Below, one piece after another: positions 53,626 through 63,304 of a stretch of 64,000 nucleotides of DNA; position 1 is the first letter of the stretch; every line of letters begins with the position of its first letter. The DNA comes from Clostridia bacterium. GTDB taxonomy: Bacteria; Bacillota; Clostridia; Oscillospirales; Acutalibacteraceae. The position numbers and the translations under genes are program-made. Under the pieces are notes generated by a model that did no database searches, was not told where the DNA came from, and saw only the letters and a list, made by a program, of their open reading frames with translations. The stretch lies in contig JAKSQP010000006.1 in assembly GCA_024404025.1 (NCBI GenBank), forward strand, positions 57,249 through 121,248, written 5' to 3'.

Positions 53626-53991
53626 TTATACCTCCCTGCGGAACGAATCAATCATTTTCTGAATTTCGTCAATTTCATTTTCTTTGAGTTTCTTTCCCGA
53701 TGTAAAAGCGGCAATGAAAGCGGGAAGCGAGCCTTCAAAGGTTTCGTCAACATATTTTCTGCTCTCTGCCGAATAAAACTCCTCTTTTGAAATAACGGAA
53801 GTGACTATGCCGCTGTTATTCTCAAAAATGCCCTTTTCGCAAAGTCTGCGCAAAACAGTATAAGTTGTTGACTTTTTCCAGTCAAACAGTTTTTCGCACC
53901 TTTTAACAAGCTCCGAGGAATAAATCGGCTGCTCGTTCCATATCAAATCTGCAAATCTCGCTTCAATTGCGCCGAGCTGATAATCAATCAT
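53626..53991 (-). CDS. BlaI/MecI-family repressor
   Basis: A 121-residue winged-helix repressor of the penicillinase-repressor family (IWNEQPIYSSELVKRCEKLFDWKKSTTYTVLRRL). It would bind the TACA-N3-TGTA palindromes just upstream and be inactivated by the co-transcribed M56 protease. Length and layout are normal. Confidence 0.93.
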   Translation of the reverse strand: MIDYQLGAIEARFADLIWNEQPIYSSELVKRCEKLFDWKKSTTYTVLRRLCEKGIFENNSGIVTSVISKEEFYSAESRKYVDETFEGSLPAFIAAFTSGKKLKENEIDEIQKMIDSFRREV

Positions 53992-54008
53992 AATATTCTC
54001 TCCTTTTG

Positions 54009-54050
54009 GTTTACATCATGTAGACTATATTTAGTTTACACATTGTAAAC
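54009..54050 (-). promoter_or_regulatory. Two BlaI-type operators and promoter
   Basis: GTTTACATCATGTAGAC (54009-54025) and the perfect palindrome GTTTACACATTGTAAAC (54034-54050) both carry TACA-N3-TGTA, the BlaI/MecI core. A minus-strand TTGGTT, 18 bases, TATAGT lies over them. Autorepression of the blaI-M56 operon is expected. Confidence 0.82.
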
Positions 54051-54096
54051 CAATTTGTCAAGAGCTTTTTAAAATTTTTTAACGAAGCCTCTGCCA

Positions 54097-54134
54097 AAAA
54101 GAAAAACTGCCGGAAGGATTCTCCTCCGGCAGTT
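54097..54134 (-). terminator. Terminator of the SH3 lipoprotein gene
   Basis: Minus-strand AACTGCCGGA pairs with TCCGGCAGTT and is followed by TTTTCTTTTT. Confidence 0.88.
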
Positions 54135-54141
54135 AAATTAT

Positions 54142-55215
54142 TCAAAACAATCTGTTTAATATTTTTCCGGCAACATAAATGCCTGCATCAACAGCGCCGC
54201 CGACTATCTGCGCAGCGGCATTGCCATAGCTGCTGTGGTTCGTTCTTCCGTTGCCGTAATCCTGCTCTGCGGCATCCTTGATCGCCTCTGCATTGATCCA
54301 GCCGCCGATGTCATCGGCTTCGGCATAAACCCAACCGTCTACGGACGAGAGAACATTGATTTTCTGCTCTTTTTTGAATGCACCGCTCTTTTCGCTCGTT
54401 TCACGGGGGAATTTATAAACCGGAAGTTCTTCTTCCTGAATCTTTACTATGTATTCGCCGCTTTTGATAAGCGTTTCAATCGGAGCTTCGGAATAATTGC
54501 GGAATTTATATCCGCCCTTTTCCCCTTTCTGATATTTAAGTGTGCTCCACGCAGACGGAGAACGGACGTTATCGTGAATAACAAGGAATGTAACCGTAAA
54601 TTCATTGTTGGAATTCTGAATGACCTTAACAGTTTCATCATCAACGGCGATTGCGTGAATCTCGCTTTCTTCCTCTGAACTTGTTATGCAGAATTTTCCG
54701 TCAATGTCCTCATAATATCCGGAAGGCAGGCTCATTTTTGCATATAATTCCTCGCTGCAATATCTGCGGAACATTCTGTCAAGATCGGATTTTGATTTGA
54801 TTTTTTCATCGTTGATCACTCTTGAAAACGTCCAGCTTGAGCTGAATCTTTCTGAATAAGCTCCCTCACGGTAATTTTCATCCGAAATCGGGAGATTTTC
54901 AAAAGGAGCAACAAACCATATATAATAGAGATTTTTCAGCTCAATGAACTTTTCTTTAACCGATTCAACGGTTGCCGGAGCATTCTGCTCCTCAAAGAGT
55001 TTTTCAAGCTCCGCAAGATAAGCGGAAAGCTGTTCGTTATCGGGATATTTTTTCAATCCGTCACGGATAACATAAATTGCATTTTCATAATCTTCAATGT
55101 CAACATAAACAGCGGCACTTTCGATATACTTTTCTGAAATCTTTTCGGGATTTCCGCAGGAAGCCAGCGAAAGAACAAGCAGAAAAGCCGCCAGAACGGA
55201 AACAAATCTTCTCAA
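54142..55215 (-). CDS. Lipoprotein with TPR-like and SH3b regions
   Basis: A 357-residue lipoprotein (lipobox LASC at residues 17-20). An N-terminal helical stretch of about 60 residues resembles a TPR pair (YVDIEDYENAIYVIRDGLKKYPD). A central alpha/beta domain of unknown type follows, then a bacterial SH3 domain (about 285-325; INVLSSVDGWVYAEADDIGGWI) and a Gly-rich tail. It is probably attached outside the membrane and may bind cell wall. Not clearly linked to the neighbouring blaI operon, which starts separately. Confidence 0.78.
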   Translation of the reverse strand: MRRFVSVLAAFLLVLSLASCGNPEKISEKYIESAAVYVDIEDYENAIYVIRDGLKKYPDNEQLSAYLAELEKLFEEQNAPATVESVKEKFIELKNLYYIWFVAPFENLPISDENYREGAYSERFSSSWTFSRVINDEKIKSKSDLDRMFRRYCSEELYAKMSLPSGYYEDIDGKFCITSSEEESEIHAIAVDDETVKVIQNSNNEFTVTFLVIHDNVRSPSAWSTLKYQKGEKGGYKFRNYSEAPIETLIKSGEYIVKIQEEELPVYKFPRETSEKSGAFKKEQKINVLSSVDGWVYAEADDIGGWINAEAIKDAAEQDYGNGRTNHSSYGNAAAQIVGGAVDAGIYVAGKILNRLF

Positions 55216-55324
55216 AGCAACCCCTCCGTATATAATTTTATACTGATATTATATCATCCGAAATATGAATTGCGTATAACTATAGGATTACAAAATAATT
55301 ACAAATTCAGCAAAATTGTGTCAA

Positions 55325-55714
55325 CTATGTAATCCGTGCCTGAATTTTTGCCATCCTTTTCCAGTTAATAAAGCCGTATAAATCATTAACAAGAAACACC
55401 GCAAAGCAAACGAGAACGGAAATATAGCTGCTGTCTTTAACCGATGCCATCGCCCATAAAACGATCAAAACGAGGTCGTTTGCCGCATAAGCTAAAGCAT
55501 AATACGGACTTCTTCGAAATGTAAGATACACCGCCATAAAGCTCGTTGTTACCGAGATCGTGCTCGGAATTATATTTGCGGTATGGAAAGCGGAGAGAAT
55601 GAAATAAAATGCTGCCGTAACCGCCGCAGTCAGAGCCGCCATAAAACAGATTTCCTTTTTTGAAATTCTGTTTACCTCAACCTGCGATTTGTTGCCTTTA
55701 TACGGATGCTTCAT
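55325..55714 (-). pseudogene. pnuC: C-terminal half of a PnuC nicotinamide riboside transporter
   Basis: 129 residues that match the second half of PnuC: TISVTTSFMAVYLTFRRSPYYALAY (split here by 18 residues in normal alignments) and LVNDLYGFINW. Full PnuC has about 210-240 residues and seven helices; the first helices are missing, and the frame begins five bases after the upstream MFS gene stop. It is probably a 5'-truncated remnant, though a short functional variant cannot be excluded. Confidence 0.65.
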
Positions 55715-55719
55715 AAATA

Positions 55720-57114
55720 TTATTCAAATTCGGAGCCGTCAACCTCTGCAAGGTCGATTCCGGTAGTTTCTTTGACCTTTGAAGTGAGAATGAGAAAATC
55801 GGCAAGCAGACCGGGAATCGCAAGCGCAAAGGCAATAATGCCGATTTTTGAATTGCCCAAAATCTGCTCAAGCGGCAGAGAAACTCCGAATGAAATTCCG
55901 ATGCCGATGCCGAGCGGAAGATAAATTGCGGAAAGCATTGAAGAACGGATGCCCGTGGGAGTAGATTCGCCCGCCATAAGGCTTATCGTGTCGATATTTG
56001 CCCAGAATGTGCCTACGCTGCCGCCGCAGAGAAAGCCGACAATTCTCGGATCCATTCCGTGTTCTGCGCCGAGCCAGAAGCCGAGAAACAGAACAAGCGC
56101 CGAAGCCGACATTGCAATTGCCGAAATTCTTCTGCCCTTTTTATCGGAAATAAATCCGGGAATAAGCTGGCTGACTGCGCATCCGATGGGATAAAAGAAC
56201 AGAGCGGTCGTGACTTCATTAACGCCTACGCTTTCAGTCGCTTCTTTAAGCGTTGCGAAAAGTCCGCTGTTGATTGCGGTATTCGCAAAGCCATAGGTCA
56301 TGATTGCCTGATAATCGTTGGTGAGAATGAATCCGGTTTCGGAGAATAAAAGCGCAAGGAACAGCCATTTGATTTGTTTATGCTTAAAGCCGTATTTCAG
56401 AGCCTTGATAATTCCGCCGTTTTCGGTTTCATTTTTTTCCTCTGCGCCGCCCTTGAGAATTCTGATCCTTTCGGCATTGAACGCATTTGTTTCTCTTGCA
56501 AGAAACGCCGCAACAAAGCTGACCGCTATGCCGATAAGGGCAGGAGCAAGATATACCCTTCTCCATTGAGCCGTGTTTTCAAGAAGCATTTTTCTCAACA
56601 GCGGTATAAACAGAACTCCGAGCATGGCAACGCATTTTATGGATGAATAAATTTTTGCTCTGTGTTTTGCGGGCGCAGACTCCATTATGTAAACAACCTG
56701 CATATCGTGAGTAATGAAAAACTGCGTCATAATTGAGCCGGCAATATATCCGGCAAGCGAATTTGTCAGATAAATAGCCAGCAGCCCGAGGCACATTCCG
56801 AATGTATTAAGCACAAGGAAAGGCTTTCTTCCGAAGCGGTCTGCAAGAGGCTTATAAAGCACTCCGAGCGCCATGATCGGGAACGAAAGAACGGTTATTA
56901 TATTCAGCTTGCCGACGGAAGCTTCGCCGAATTTTGCCATTAAGTCATTGGCAATTTCGGTTTTCATAAATGTGCCGATTGCGGAAGCAACTTCATCTGT
57001 TATGTAGATGATACTGATTATGAAGAACAAATAGAAGAAATATGATTTATTTCCGCTTTTGTTCAACTGCTTCTGTCTTCTTGCAATTTCTTTTTCAGCT
57101 TTTGAAACGTTCAT
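55720..57114 (-). CDS. MFS transporter
   Basis: A 464-residue major facilitator with 12 predicted helices and the cytoplasmic loop motif PLADRFGRKP between helices 2 and 3 and DKKGRR after helix 8. The N-terminus is Lys/Arg-rich. The substrate is unknown; sugar or drug transport are both possible. It lies 33 bases downstream of a GPH symporter gene, and the pair may belong to one carbohydrate locus. Confidence 0.88.
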   Translation of the reverse strand: MNVSKAEKEIARRQKQLNKSGNKSYFFYLFFIISIIYITDEVASAIGTFMKTEIANDLMAKFGEASVGKLNIITVLSFPIMALGVLYKPLADRFGRKPFLVLNTFGMCLGLLAIYLTNSLAGYIAGSIMTQFFITHDMQVVYIMESAPAKHRAKIYSSIKCVAMLGVLFIPLLRKMLLENTAQWRRVYLAPALIGIAVSFVAAFLARETNAFNAERIRILKGGAEEKNETENGGIIKALKYGFKHKQIKWLFLALLFSETGFILTNDYQAIMTYGFANTAINSGLFATLKEATESVGVNEVTTALFFYPIGCAVSQLIPGFISDKKGRRISAIAMSASALVLFLGFWLGAEHGMDPRIVGFLCGGSVGTFWANIDTISLMAGESTPTGIRSSMLSAIYLPLGIGIGISFGVSLPLEQILGNSKIGIIAFALAIPGLLADFLILTSKVKETTGIDLAEVDGSEFE

Positions 57115-57147
57115 AATAACTCCTCATTGATTAAAATAATTTCAGAT

Positions 57148-58632
57148 TTATGCCTGCGAAACAACCGACTTCTTTTCTTTCATTTTTTCTCTTCGCTCAA
57201 TAAGCTGCCTTTCAACCTCTATGCGGCGCTCCGGATCATCCTTGATGAAGAATATAAATATCATATAAAGTGCCTCACCTATAACGGGACCGAGCATAAA
57301 TATCGGATACTGCCACTTATAGAAACGAGGACTCTGATGGAATATGTAATCCGGATCTCCGGGCAGAGGCTTATAGCCGAGGAAATTATAAAGAGTAATG
57401 TTTTTGATAAGGGACTGCAGGCTGTTGTTGAGCTTCTGTGAAAAGCTCAGCGCCGAAAATGTTATGCCCTCTGTTCTGAATCCGGTTTTAAGCTCAACTT
57501 CATCAATCGAATCGTTTATAAGCGAACGGTGCGCAATATCCATAAAGCTTGTGAAAGCGCTCGAAACGCCGATTATAACACACATAATGATAAAGCCGTG
57601 AAGAGTGTTATATTTGCAGGCGGGAATTATGCCGATAAAATACGCAATGATTCTTGCCGCAATAATGGCGATCTGTGAAATCAGAAGAGCCCGCTTCATT
57701 CCGCCGAATTTTTTTATCAGCTTATTTGCGAAGAAAACGGAAAGCGCTCCGGGAATGCTCGAAAGCGTATCATAAAGCGTTTCGGCTGTGCCTCCCTTGA
57801 AATGCGGATTGTTTCTGAATTCGGATTGATAGAAATAAGTTCTGTCGATTCGGGGATAAATCTCATGAATGATTTTGGCTGCGCCTATAAGAAGCAGCGT
57901 CGGATTATGGCGAAGGACCGTTATTGATTTAAAAAAGCTTTCTTCTTTTTCAACCGGAACACTGACACGCTCTTTAAACTTTGAAGCATTGAGAGCGATC
58001 AGCTGACCGCCAAATCCGAAAATAACGGCAAACATGATAAATATCATTTTTTCATCCATGCCATTGCCTTCAAGCAAATCCCACAAGGTCGGGAAAAGCT
58101 TTGGGATATAGCCGCCGAGGCTTGCGCCGATCGAAACCCACTGCGTAATTTTTGCACGTTCTTCCGAATGGCTTGATGAAAGCGAAAGCTTGCCCCAAAT
58201 TCCTACTTCTTCAAAAGAGAAAAGCAGATCCCAAAAGAAATAGCAGAAAATAAGATACAAAAGCTTTAACAGCGGCGACGAAGCCACATTTATAAACATA
58301 AACATGGCAAGAGTACCTATGAACGGCGGAAAATACAGCAGAAACGGACGCATTTTCTGATACGGTTTATGATTTCTTCTGTCAATAAATCCGCCGACAA
58401 GCACATCGTTGATTGCGTCCCATATAATTGAGCCGGTCATAATTTTGCCGACATAGTGGGCGTGATCGCCCGGAACAACATGGTTCTCATAAAAATAGGT
58501 AACTCTGCCGGAAACAAATCCGGAAGAAATTGATGAACCAACCGCGCCTATGGAATAGCGTAGAATTTCGCGGTTTGAAATGCCCTCGTCGTTTTTTTCC
58601 TTTGAGAAGAGAAAACCAATGGGGTTTTTCAT
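57148..58632 (-). CDS. GPH-family sugar:cation symporter (MFS_2)
   Basis: A 494-residue glycoside-pentoside-hexuronide type transporter (EILRYSIGAVGSSISSG, WDAINDVLVGGFIDRRNHKPYQKMRP, 12 helices), which imports oligosaccharides or glycosides with a cation. A GH43-like fragment lies directly upstream on the same strand, suggesting it once served a plant-glycan locus. Confidence 0.9.
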   Translation of the reverse strand: MKNPIGFLFSKEKNDEGISNREILRYSIGAVGSSISSGFVSGRVTYFYENHVVPGDHAHYVGKIMTGSIIWDAINDVLVGGFIDRRNHKPYQKMRPFLLYFPPFIGTLAMFMFINVASSPLLKLLYLIFCYFFWDLLFSFEEVGIWGKLSLSSSHSEERAKITQWVSIGASLGGYIPKLFPTLWDLLEGNGMDEKMIFIMFAVIFGFGGQLIALNASKFKERVSVPVEKEESFFKSITVLRHNPTLLLIGAAKIIHEIYPRIDRTYFYQSEFRNNPHFKGGTAETLYDTLSSIPGALSVFFANKLIKKFGGMKRALLISQIAIIAARIIAYFIGIIPACKYNTLHGFIIMCVIIGVSSAFTSFMDIAHRSLINDSIDEVELKTGFRTEGITFSALSFSQKLNNSLQSLIKNITLYNFLGYKPLPGDPDYIFHQSPRFYKWQYPIFMLGPVIGEALYMIFIFFIKDDPERRIEVERQLIERREKMKEKKSVVSQA

Positions 58633-58746
58633 AAAACCACTCCTTTATTGTTCATATATAATTATTGTAAAGCATTTGACAACTGATTACAAGAAAAAAA
58701 TTTTATTCAGCGAAAACCGTCCGCAGCAGCCGCAAAATAAAGAACG

Positions 58747-58965
58747 TTATTCCTCAATAAAATCTGTTTCTCCTGACGGATACGGAACATCCGTTTCATA
58801 TCCTGCCGCCTGACTTTTTATCGGATAGCCGAGCTTGTCGAATTCAACTTTTTGCAGATTCAGGTATCTCGGCGCATAAGTCACGGCAGGGTTTGTCTGC
58901 TTCAATCCGTGATAAGCGAGTAATACGGTGGGAACTATTTTGAATATGAAACAAATCGCTTCCAA
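58747..58965 (-). pseudogene. C-terminal remnant resembling GH43
   Basis: The frame directly after the permease fragment's stop has no good start. Its YHGLKQTNPAVTYAPRYLNLQKVEFD segment (split by other residues in alignments) resembles the end of GH43 arabinosidase/xylosidase domains. Too short to function. Confidence 0.4.
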
Positions 58966-59477
58966 TTACATACCTCCCAAAAGCTTTTTCGGTGAAAGCT
59001 TTTTGATTCGGAGAGACAGAATGCATACGAGCACCAGGACCGCAATAACCAGTCCTGCGCTTGCCGGAAGCACCCAGGATAACGGTACGGTAAAACAGCT
59101 TTTCATCATACCTACACGATATACGAACAATCCCGTCATCGGACCTACGGTAAAACAGGATATTACAATACCTACCGCTGTCGCAATGATCACCGGAATG
59201 GAAATTTCCGCCACTGTCTGAATCAGTAAATCCCTTGATGTCAAACCTATTGCCATTAATATGCCGTAGTTTTCCTCTTTTGTCTTGAGAATATTCGAGG
59301 TCATATTGATCATCACGAACAGCATTACAAATAAACTCATAAACACGAGCAGAACGGAAATAGTAAATATGATGTTCGAATACGGTTCCACGGTACCTAT
59401 CTGATATGCACGGATGTCCGAAACGTTTAATGTACGGCTAATGATTTGAAAACTTTGTTCATTATCATCCGCCCAAA
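58966..59477 (-). pseudogene. C-terminal remnant of an FtsX-like ABC permease
   Basis: About 170 codons end in three hydrophobic helices and the FtsX-type KEENYGILMAIGLTSRDL and RIKKLSPKKLLGG motifs. The same frame continues upstream of any start codon (…VSDIRAYQIGTVEP) to a stop near 59478, so the 5' part is missing. It is a decayed copy of an antimicrobial-peptide or lipoprotein export permease. Confidence 0.7.
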
Positions 59478-59879
59478 CATTATTTTACTTATTTCATCAC
59501 AAAAAGCCTTGTTTCTCAACGCGTTGGTAAAAAAGAAGCGGATGAAACTGAAATCAGTTACATCCACTCAATATGGCTTATTCGACCAAAAAAGATGACA
59601 TGGCATTTTGGAGAGCAATTGGAGGTTTTCGGTCAACCTCTTTTTTTGCTTTTTCACAGCTTTTCAGCCATTCAATCTGAATTGGTTGACGTGAAATCCC
59701 CGAAACATTTTGAAAAACAGTTGTGACCCCAAAAGATGTGCCCAAAAAATCGGAGCACATCTTTCTATTTTGCATTTTTAAACCGGGAGTCAATTCCTTG
59801 ACTCCCGGTTTATCGCTTTTGTCGTTTGCAGGTGATAGAATAGTACCGAAATATATTTTCTGATTCGTCGTTGAATATG
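59478..59879. other. Gap of about 400 bases with two hairpins and an unassigned short frame
   Basis: A 71-codon frame on the minus strand (59578-59793) has no recognisable motif; I would not call it a gene. Two stems lie here: AAAGATGTGC/GCACATCTTT (59732-59764) and the perfect AAACCGGGAGTCAA/TTGACTCCCGGTTT (59780-59811), the latter probably the terminator of the DUF1254 gene. Confidence 0.5.
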
Positions 59880-61259
59880 TTAGTTAATCATTGTGATGAC
59901 AGGCGCAGTCCAAGTTGCTAATGCCGCCGCATCCGGCGTATAGATTCTCATATAGAGATGAAAATCGCCTTCTCCCACGGGAAGCCAGTTCGTTGTGTCT
60001 TCGGGAGCATCTTTCGACAGTATGATATCCACCGAGCCGTCCTCGTTGAATTTAAGCCCCGAACGGTCATTGACACAATAACGATTGAGTGGATTATCAA
60101 TCAGAAAGTCGTCTTCTCCGTACGCAGTAATCGACCAGAAACCGCCCTCAAGCACCGGCGGGCAGCTGTTAAAGTGGAGAGCGTAGGATTTTTCACCCGT
60201 TAGCTTATTTCCGGCTGCATCAACATCTGTTTTCGGATAAAATGCAACTTCTACGGTGTTTGCACCCAAACCGGCAATGGCGACCAGCGCACGAAATTCA
60301 TACTCTGTTCCGAAATCACCGATCGGGGATCCGAAATAATTCCATTGTCCCAACTGTTGAGAAAATTTCATGCTGTTCGAAGCAAGGTCCTGGCGTAAAT
60401 TTTGGAGCATTTCCGTCCATGTTGACGGAATGTCGCCGGTAAGGATTGTCGGATCAAACGTCATTCCCGGTCCAACATTGACGGCAGCGATTTTTTCAAT
60501 CATCGCCTTGTCATTTTCAGCGGGAAGATTTGATTTCATCAGTTCATTTGCTTTGTTAAAGAACTCAGCAGGTCCCATGGACAGAACCTTTTGGACCGGA
60601 ACAAAATTGTTCTCTTCCGAATAGCTTCCCTGCGGTGCCTGATAGTTACCGCCGCTTATGTATGCAGAAAGAGGCATAATTCGCATTTTGGACTGAATCG
60701 CATATACAGCAGGGAGATCTTCCTCTCCGGAAAGCACGGTTCTTGTAATGGACCATGCCATAGATGTAGGAACATCCACACGGATCACACCCTCCGGAAG
60801 TGTACCTTCCCATGAAGAAACGGTAATGGCATAAGTGCCTGCTTTATCAAGAACGGCCGCAGTATTCGTCCATCCGTCAAGCACTTGAATCTTGCAGAAA
60901 CGATCTGTTTCAGGAAGCACGTGAATAATCGGCTCCTCGGACAGATCATACCAAACCTGCGAATAAATGGTATCTACATTGGGAGAAACGACGTTTTTAG
61001 CTTGTGGATCCGCCAATGTATCCCGGTGAATAAACTGATTAACAGGTGCTTTATTGGGTCCGGCCGTTTCAGTGTTGGTAGCTGATGTTTTCGTTGCATC
61101 CATCAGGACCAGCGGAAATGCATATACATATGCGTCTTTTACGGTCGCCCACACGCCATCGGCAGGGATGTTTTCAGCAGGAACGTCTTCCGTTTCGGCA
61201 ACTCCGCAGCCGGATAATAGCATTGTTACAAAGACAAGCAACGCAATTATTTTTTTCAT
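59880..61259 (-). CDS. DUF1254/DUF1214 lipoprotein
   Basis: A 459-residue lipoprotein (start 61259; lipobox LLSGC). DUF1254 covers about residues 40-175 (YAFPLVLMDATK, SPNVDTIYSQVWYDL, RFCKIQVLDGWTNT) and DUF1214 the C-terminus (GFWSITAYGEDDFL, NRYCVNDR). Family function is unknown; some members are linked to growth on unusual organic compounds. It lies 40 bases after the alkylsulfatase stop on the same strand. Confidence 0.88.
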   Translation of the reverse strand: MKKIIALLVFVTMLLSGCGVAETEDVPAENIPADGVWATVKDAYVYAFPLVLMDATKTSATNTETAGPNKAPVNQFIHRDTLADPQAKNVVSPNVDTIYSQVWYDLSEEPIIHVLPETDRFCKIQVLDGWTNTAAVLDKAGTYAITVSSWEGTLPEGVIRVDVPTSMAWSITRTVLSGEEDLPAVYAIQSKMRIMPLSAYISGGNYQAPQGSYSEENNFVPVQKVLSMGPAEFFNKANELMKSNLPAENDKAMIEKIAAVNVGPGMTFDPTILTGDIPSTWTEMLQNLRQDLASNSMKFSQQLGQWNYFGSPIGDFGTEYEFRALVAIAGLGANTVEVAFYPKTDVDAAGNKLTGEKSYALHFNSCPPVLEGGFWSITAYGEDDFLIDNPLNRYCVNDRSGLKFNEDGSVDIILSKDAPEDTTNWLPVGEGDFHLYMRIYTPDAAALATWTAPVITMIN

Positions 61260-61299
61260 TGTTTTAGCCACTTCCGTTTCATATTTTTTTTTGACCGAT

Positions 61300-63279
61300 T
61301 TACGGTTCAATGATGTTAAAGAATTTGTAATCGTTTATTACTGTAATCGCATCCGTAAGCTGCGTCAGGTACGAGGTATCTCCCTCTTGCTTAACAAGAG
61401 CATTGATGTTTTCCGAATTCTTTTGAATGACAGACAACAGGCCTAAACGGTTTGTGGTCCATGTCACATCTGCATTATCTGCCTGAGCATTCTTTTGATA
61501 CAGGACTATACCGTTTTTAACGCAAAGTACATATTTCCCATCGGGAAGTATGATGTTCGCAGTAAAGGTCAAATCCGGAACTTTGGTTGTATCCACGAGA
61601 ATTCCGAGATACTCAAAGATCATCTCCGGTGTCATGTGGGCAATGGCGTCTGCCGAACCGCTTGAACGGTTGGCGGGATCGTTGTTGGTGCCGCTGCGCA
61701 GCTCCTGCGCGGCACAAAGATAGGCGTTGCGCCAGGGACCGGATTCTGCCTGATATCCCAACTGCTCCAAAGCATCGGCACATAAATATCTGGCCTCCTT
61801 GTTGTCAGGATTTGCATAGACCAGCGTATTTGTAATCTGTGCGACCCATTGATATTCTCCGTTGTCATAATCTTCTTTTGCTTTTTTCAACACGGCATTT
61901 ACATCACCGAGATACGATATCAGCTTCTGTGCGTATTCGGAAGGATCAAGCTCGGCAAGATGGATCGGGTTTCCGTCATACCAACCCATATATTTTTCAT
62001 AAACCGCTTTTGAATTATGGGAAACCGTGCCGTAATATTGCCGTGTGTACCAAACCTTTTCCAGTGCCTCCGGCAATTTGATCATATTGGCAATCTCTGC
62101 TTCCGTATAACCCTGATTGATGTAAAGAAGTGTCTGGTCGTTAATAAATTTATAAACCGCTGCCGTATTTGTCATATATTCTTTTATGACTTCGCCGCCC
62201 CAGTGCGGCCAGTTGTGTGACTGGAATACAACCTCTGCCCGGTCGCCGTACAGGGCCAATGACTCCATAATATACTCTGCCCAGGCATTGCCGTCACGGA
62301 CCTGCGCCCCACGAATCGTGTAAAGATTGTGCAGCGTTCCCGTACAGTTTTCTGCCATCCAGAGAGCTTTCTTTTCGCCGATCCAGAAATTCATCTCGGC
62401 GGGAGCTTCTGTTCCCGGCGTCATCTGGAATTCAAACTCGACACCGTCGATTGTGTGTTTTTCCCCGGTATGGGTGATTTCAATTGTAGGCGATATATAA
62501 CTGGCAGTACCTTTTGACTGTCCCATGCCGATGCCGATGGCAAGAGAGCCTGTTTCACCGGCTTCCAACAGAGCACCGTACTGATAGCTTGCTCTGCGCC
62601 CCATAGCATTTCCGGCAAAAATATTCTCGCTGATTGCGTGCTTTTCAAAGCCTTCCGGCGCAAATACGGGAATGGCACCTGAAAGAACATCTTTTTCCTC
62701 AACCACGCCTTTGACGCCGCCGAAGTGGTCAACGTGCGGGTGACTGTATATTACCGCTGTTATCGGATAATCGCCGAGCTTCTCTTTCACCAATGCGGCA
62801 GCCGCTTTGGAACATTCCACGCTCATCAGCGGGTCAACGACGATCCAACCCGTATTTCCTCGTATAAAGGTGATATTGGTCATGTCATATCCTCTGACCT
62901 GATAGATGCCGTCTGTAACCTCAAACAGGCCGTAAATATGATTCAGTTGTGCGTTTCTCCAAAGACTCGGATTGCTTGTATCGGGAGCGTCTTTATCCAA
63001 AAAAGCAAATGCAGACTGACTCCATACAAGTTTGCCGTCTTCGCCATAGATATCCAACGAATCGGGAGCAGTAATCAATCCTTTTGTGGCATTGTCATAT
63101 TCTGCCTTATCATTGAAATCAAGAAGTGCATATACCTGCTGATTGACATCAACAGTGTATCGGGTGGCCGGTTTGGTATCTGCATTCAGTTCAAGATTTT
63201 CATCTTTTTTTGAGTTCGTACATGCGGCTAAAGAAAACAAAGTAACCGCGCTCAAAAGCAAAGCTATTATTTTTTTCAT
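61300..63279 (-). CDS. Alkylsulfatase, metallo-beta-lactamase fold (SdsA1/BDS1-like)
   Basis: A 659-residue lipoprotein (lipobox LAAC; start at 63279 after GAGGAG). The zinc motif is YSHPHVDHFGG, and TPGTEAPAEMNFWI and MGWYDGNPIHL are signatures of the dimanganese/dizinc alkylsulfatase family; the C-terminus is an SCP2-like domain. Relatives split alkyl sulfate esters such as dodecyl sulfate to alcohol and sulfate. As a surface lipoprotein it would act outside the cell. A TetR gene lies immediately upstream. Confidence 0.92.
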   Translation of the reverse strand: MKKIIALLLSAVTLFSLAACTNSKKDENLELNADTKPATRYTVDVNQQVYALLDFNDKAEYDNATKGLITAPDSLDIYGEDGKLVWSQSAFAFLDKDAPDTSNPSLWRNAQLNHIYGLFEVTDGIYQVRGYDMTNITFIRGNTGWIVVDPLMSVECSKAAAALVKEKLGDYPITAVIYSHPHVDHFGGVKGVVEEKDVLSGAIPVFAPEGFEKHAISENIFAGNAMGRRASYQYGALLEAGETGSLAIGIGMGQSKGTASYISPTIEITHTGEKHTIDGVEFEFQMTPGTEAPAEMNFWIGEKKALWMAENCTGTLHNLYTIRGAQVRDGNAWAEYIMESLALYGDRAEVVFQSHNWPHWGGEVIKEYMTNTAAVYKFINDQTLLYINQGYTEAEIANMIKLPEALEKVWYTRQYYGTVSHNSKAVYEKYMGWYDGNPIHLAELDPSEYAQKLISYLGDVNAVLKKAKEDYDNGEYQWVAQITNTLVYANPDNKEARYLCADALEQLGYQAESGPWRNAYLCAAQELRSGTNNDPANRSSGSADAIAHMTPEMIFEYLGILVDTTKVPDLTFTANIILPDGKYVLCVKNGIVLYQKNAQADNADVTWTTNRLGLLSVIQKNSENINALVKQEGDTSYLTQLTDAITVINDYKFFNIIEP

Positions 63280-63304
63280 AAAGCATTTCTCCTCATTCAA
63301 TTTT

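Noticed and set aside
51192..53991. Beta-lactam resistance locus
   Set aside because: There is a BlaI/M56 pair but no penicillin-sensing domain and no beta-lactamase or PBP2a gene nearby.
59578..59793. A 71-codon gene or recombinase fragment
   Set aside because: No motif could be recognised and two hairpins lie at its 5' part, so it is listed only as gap content.
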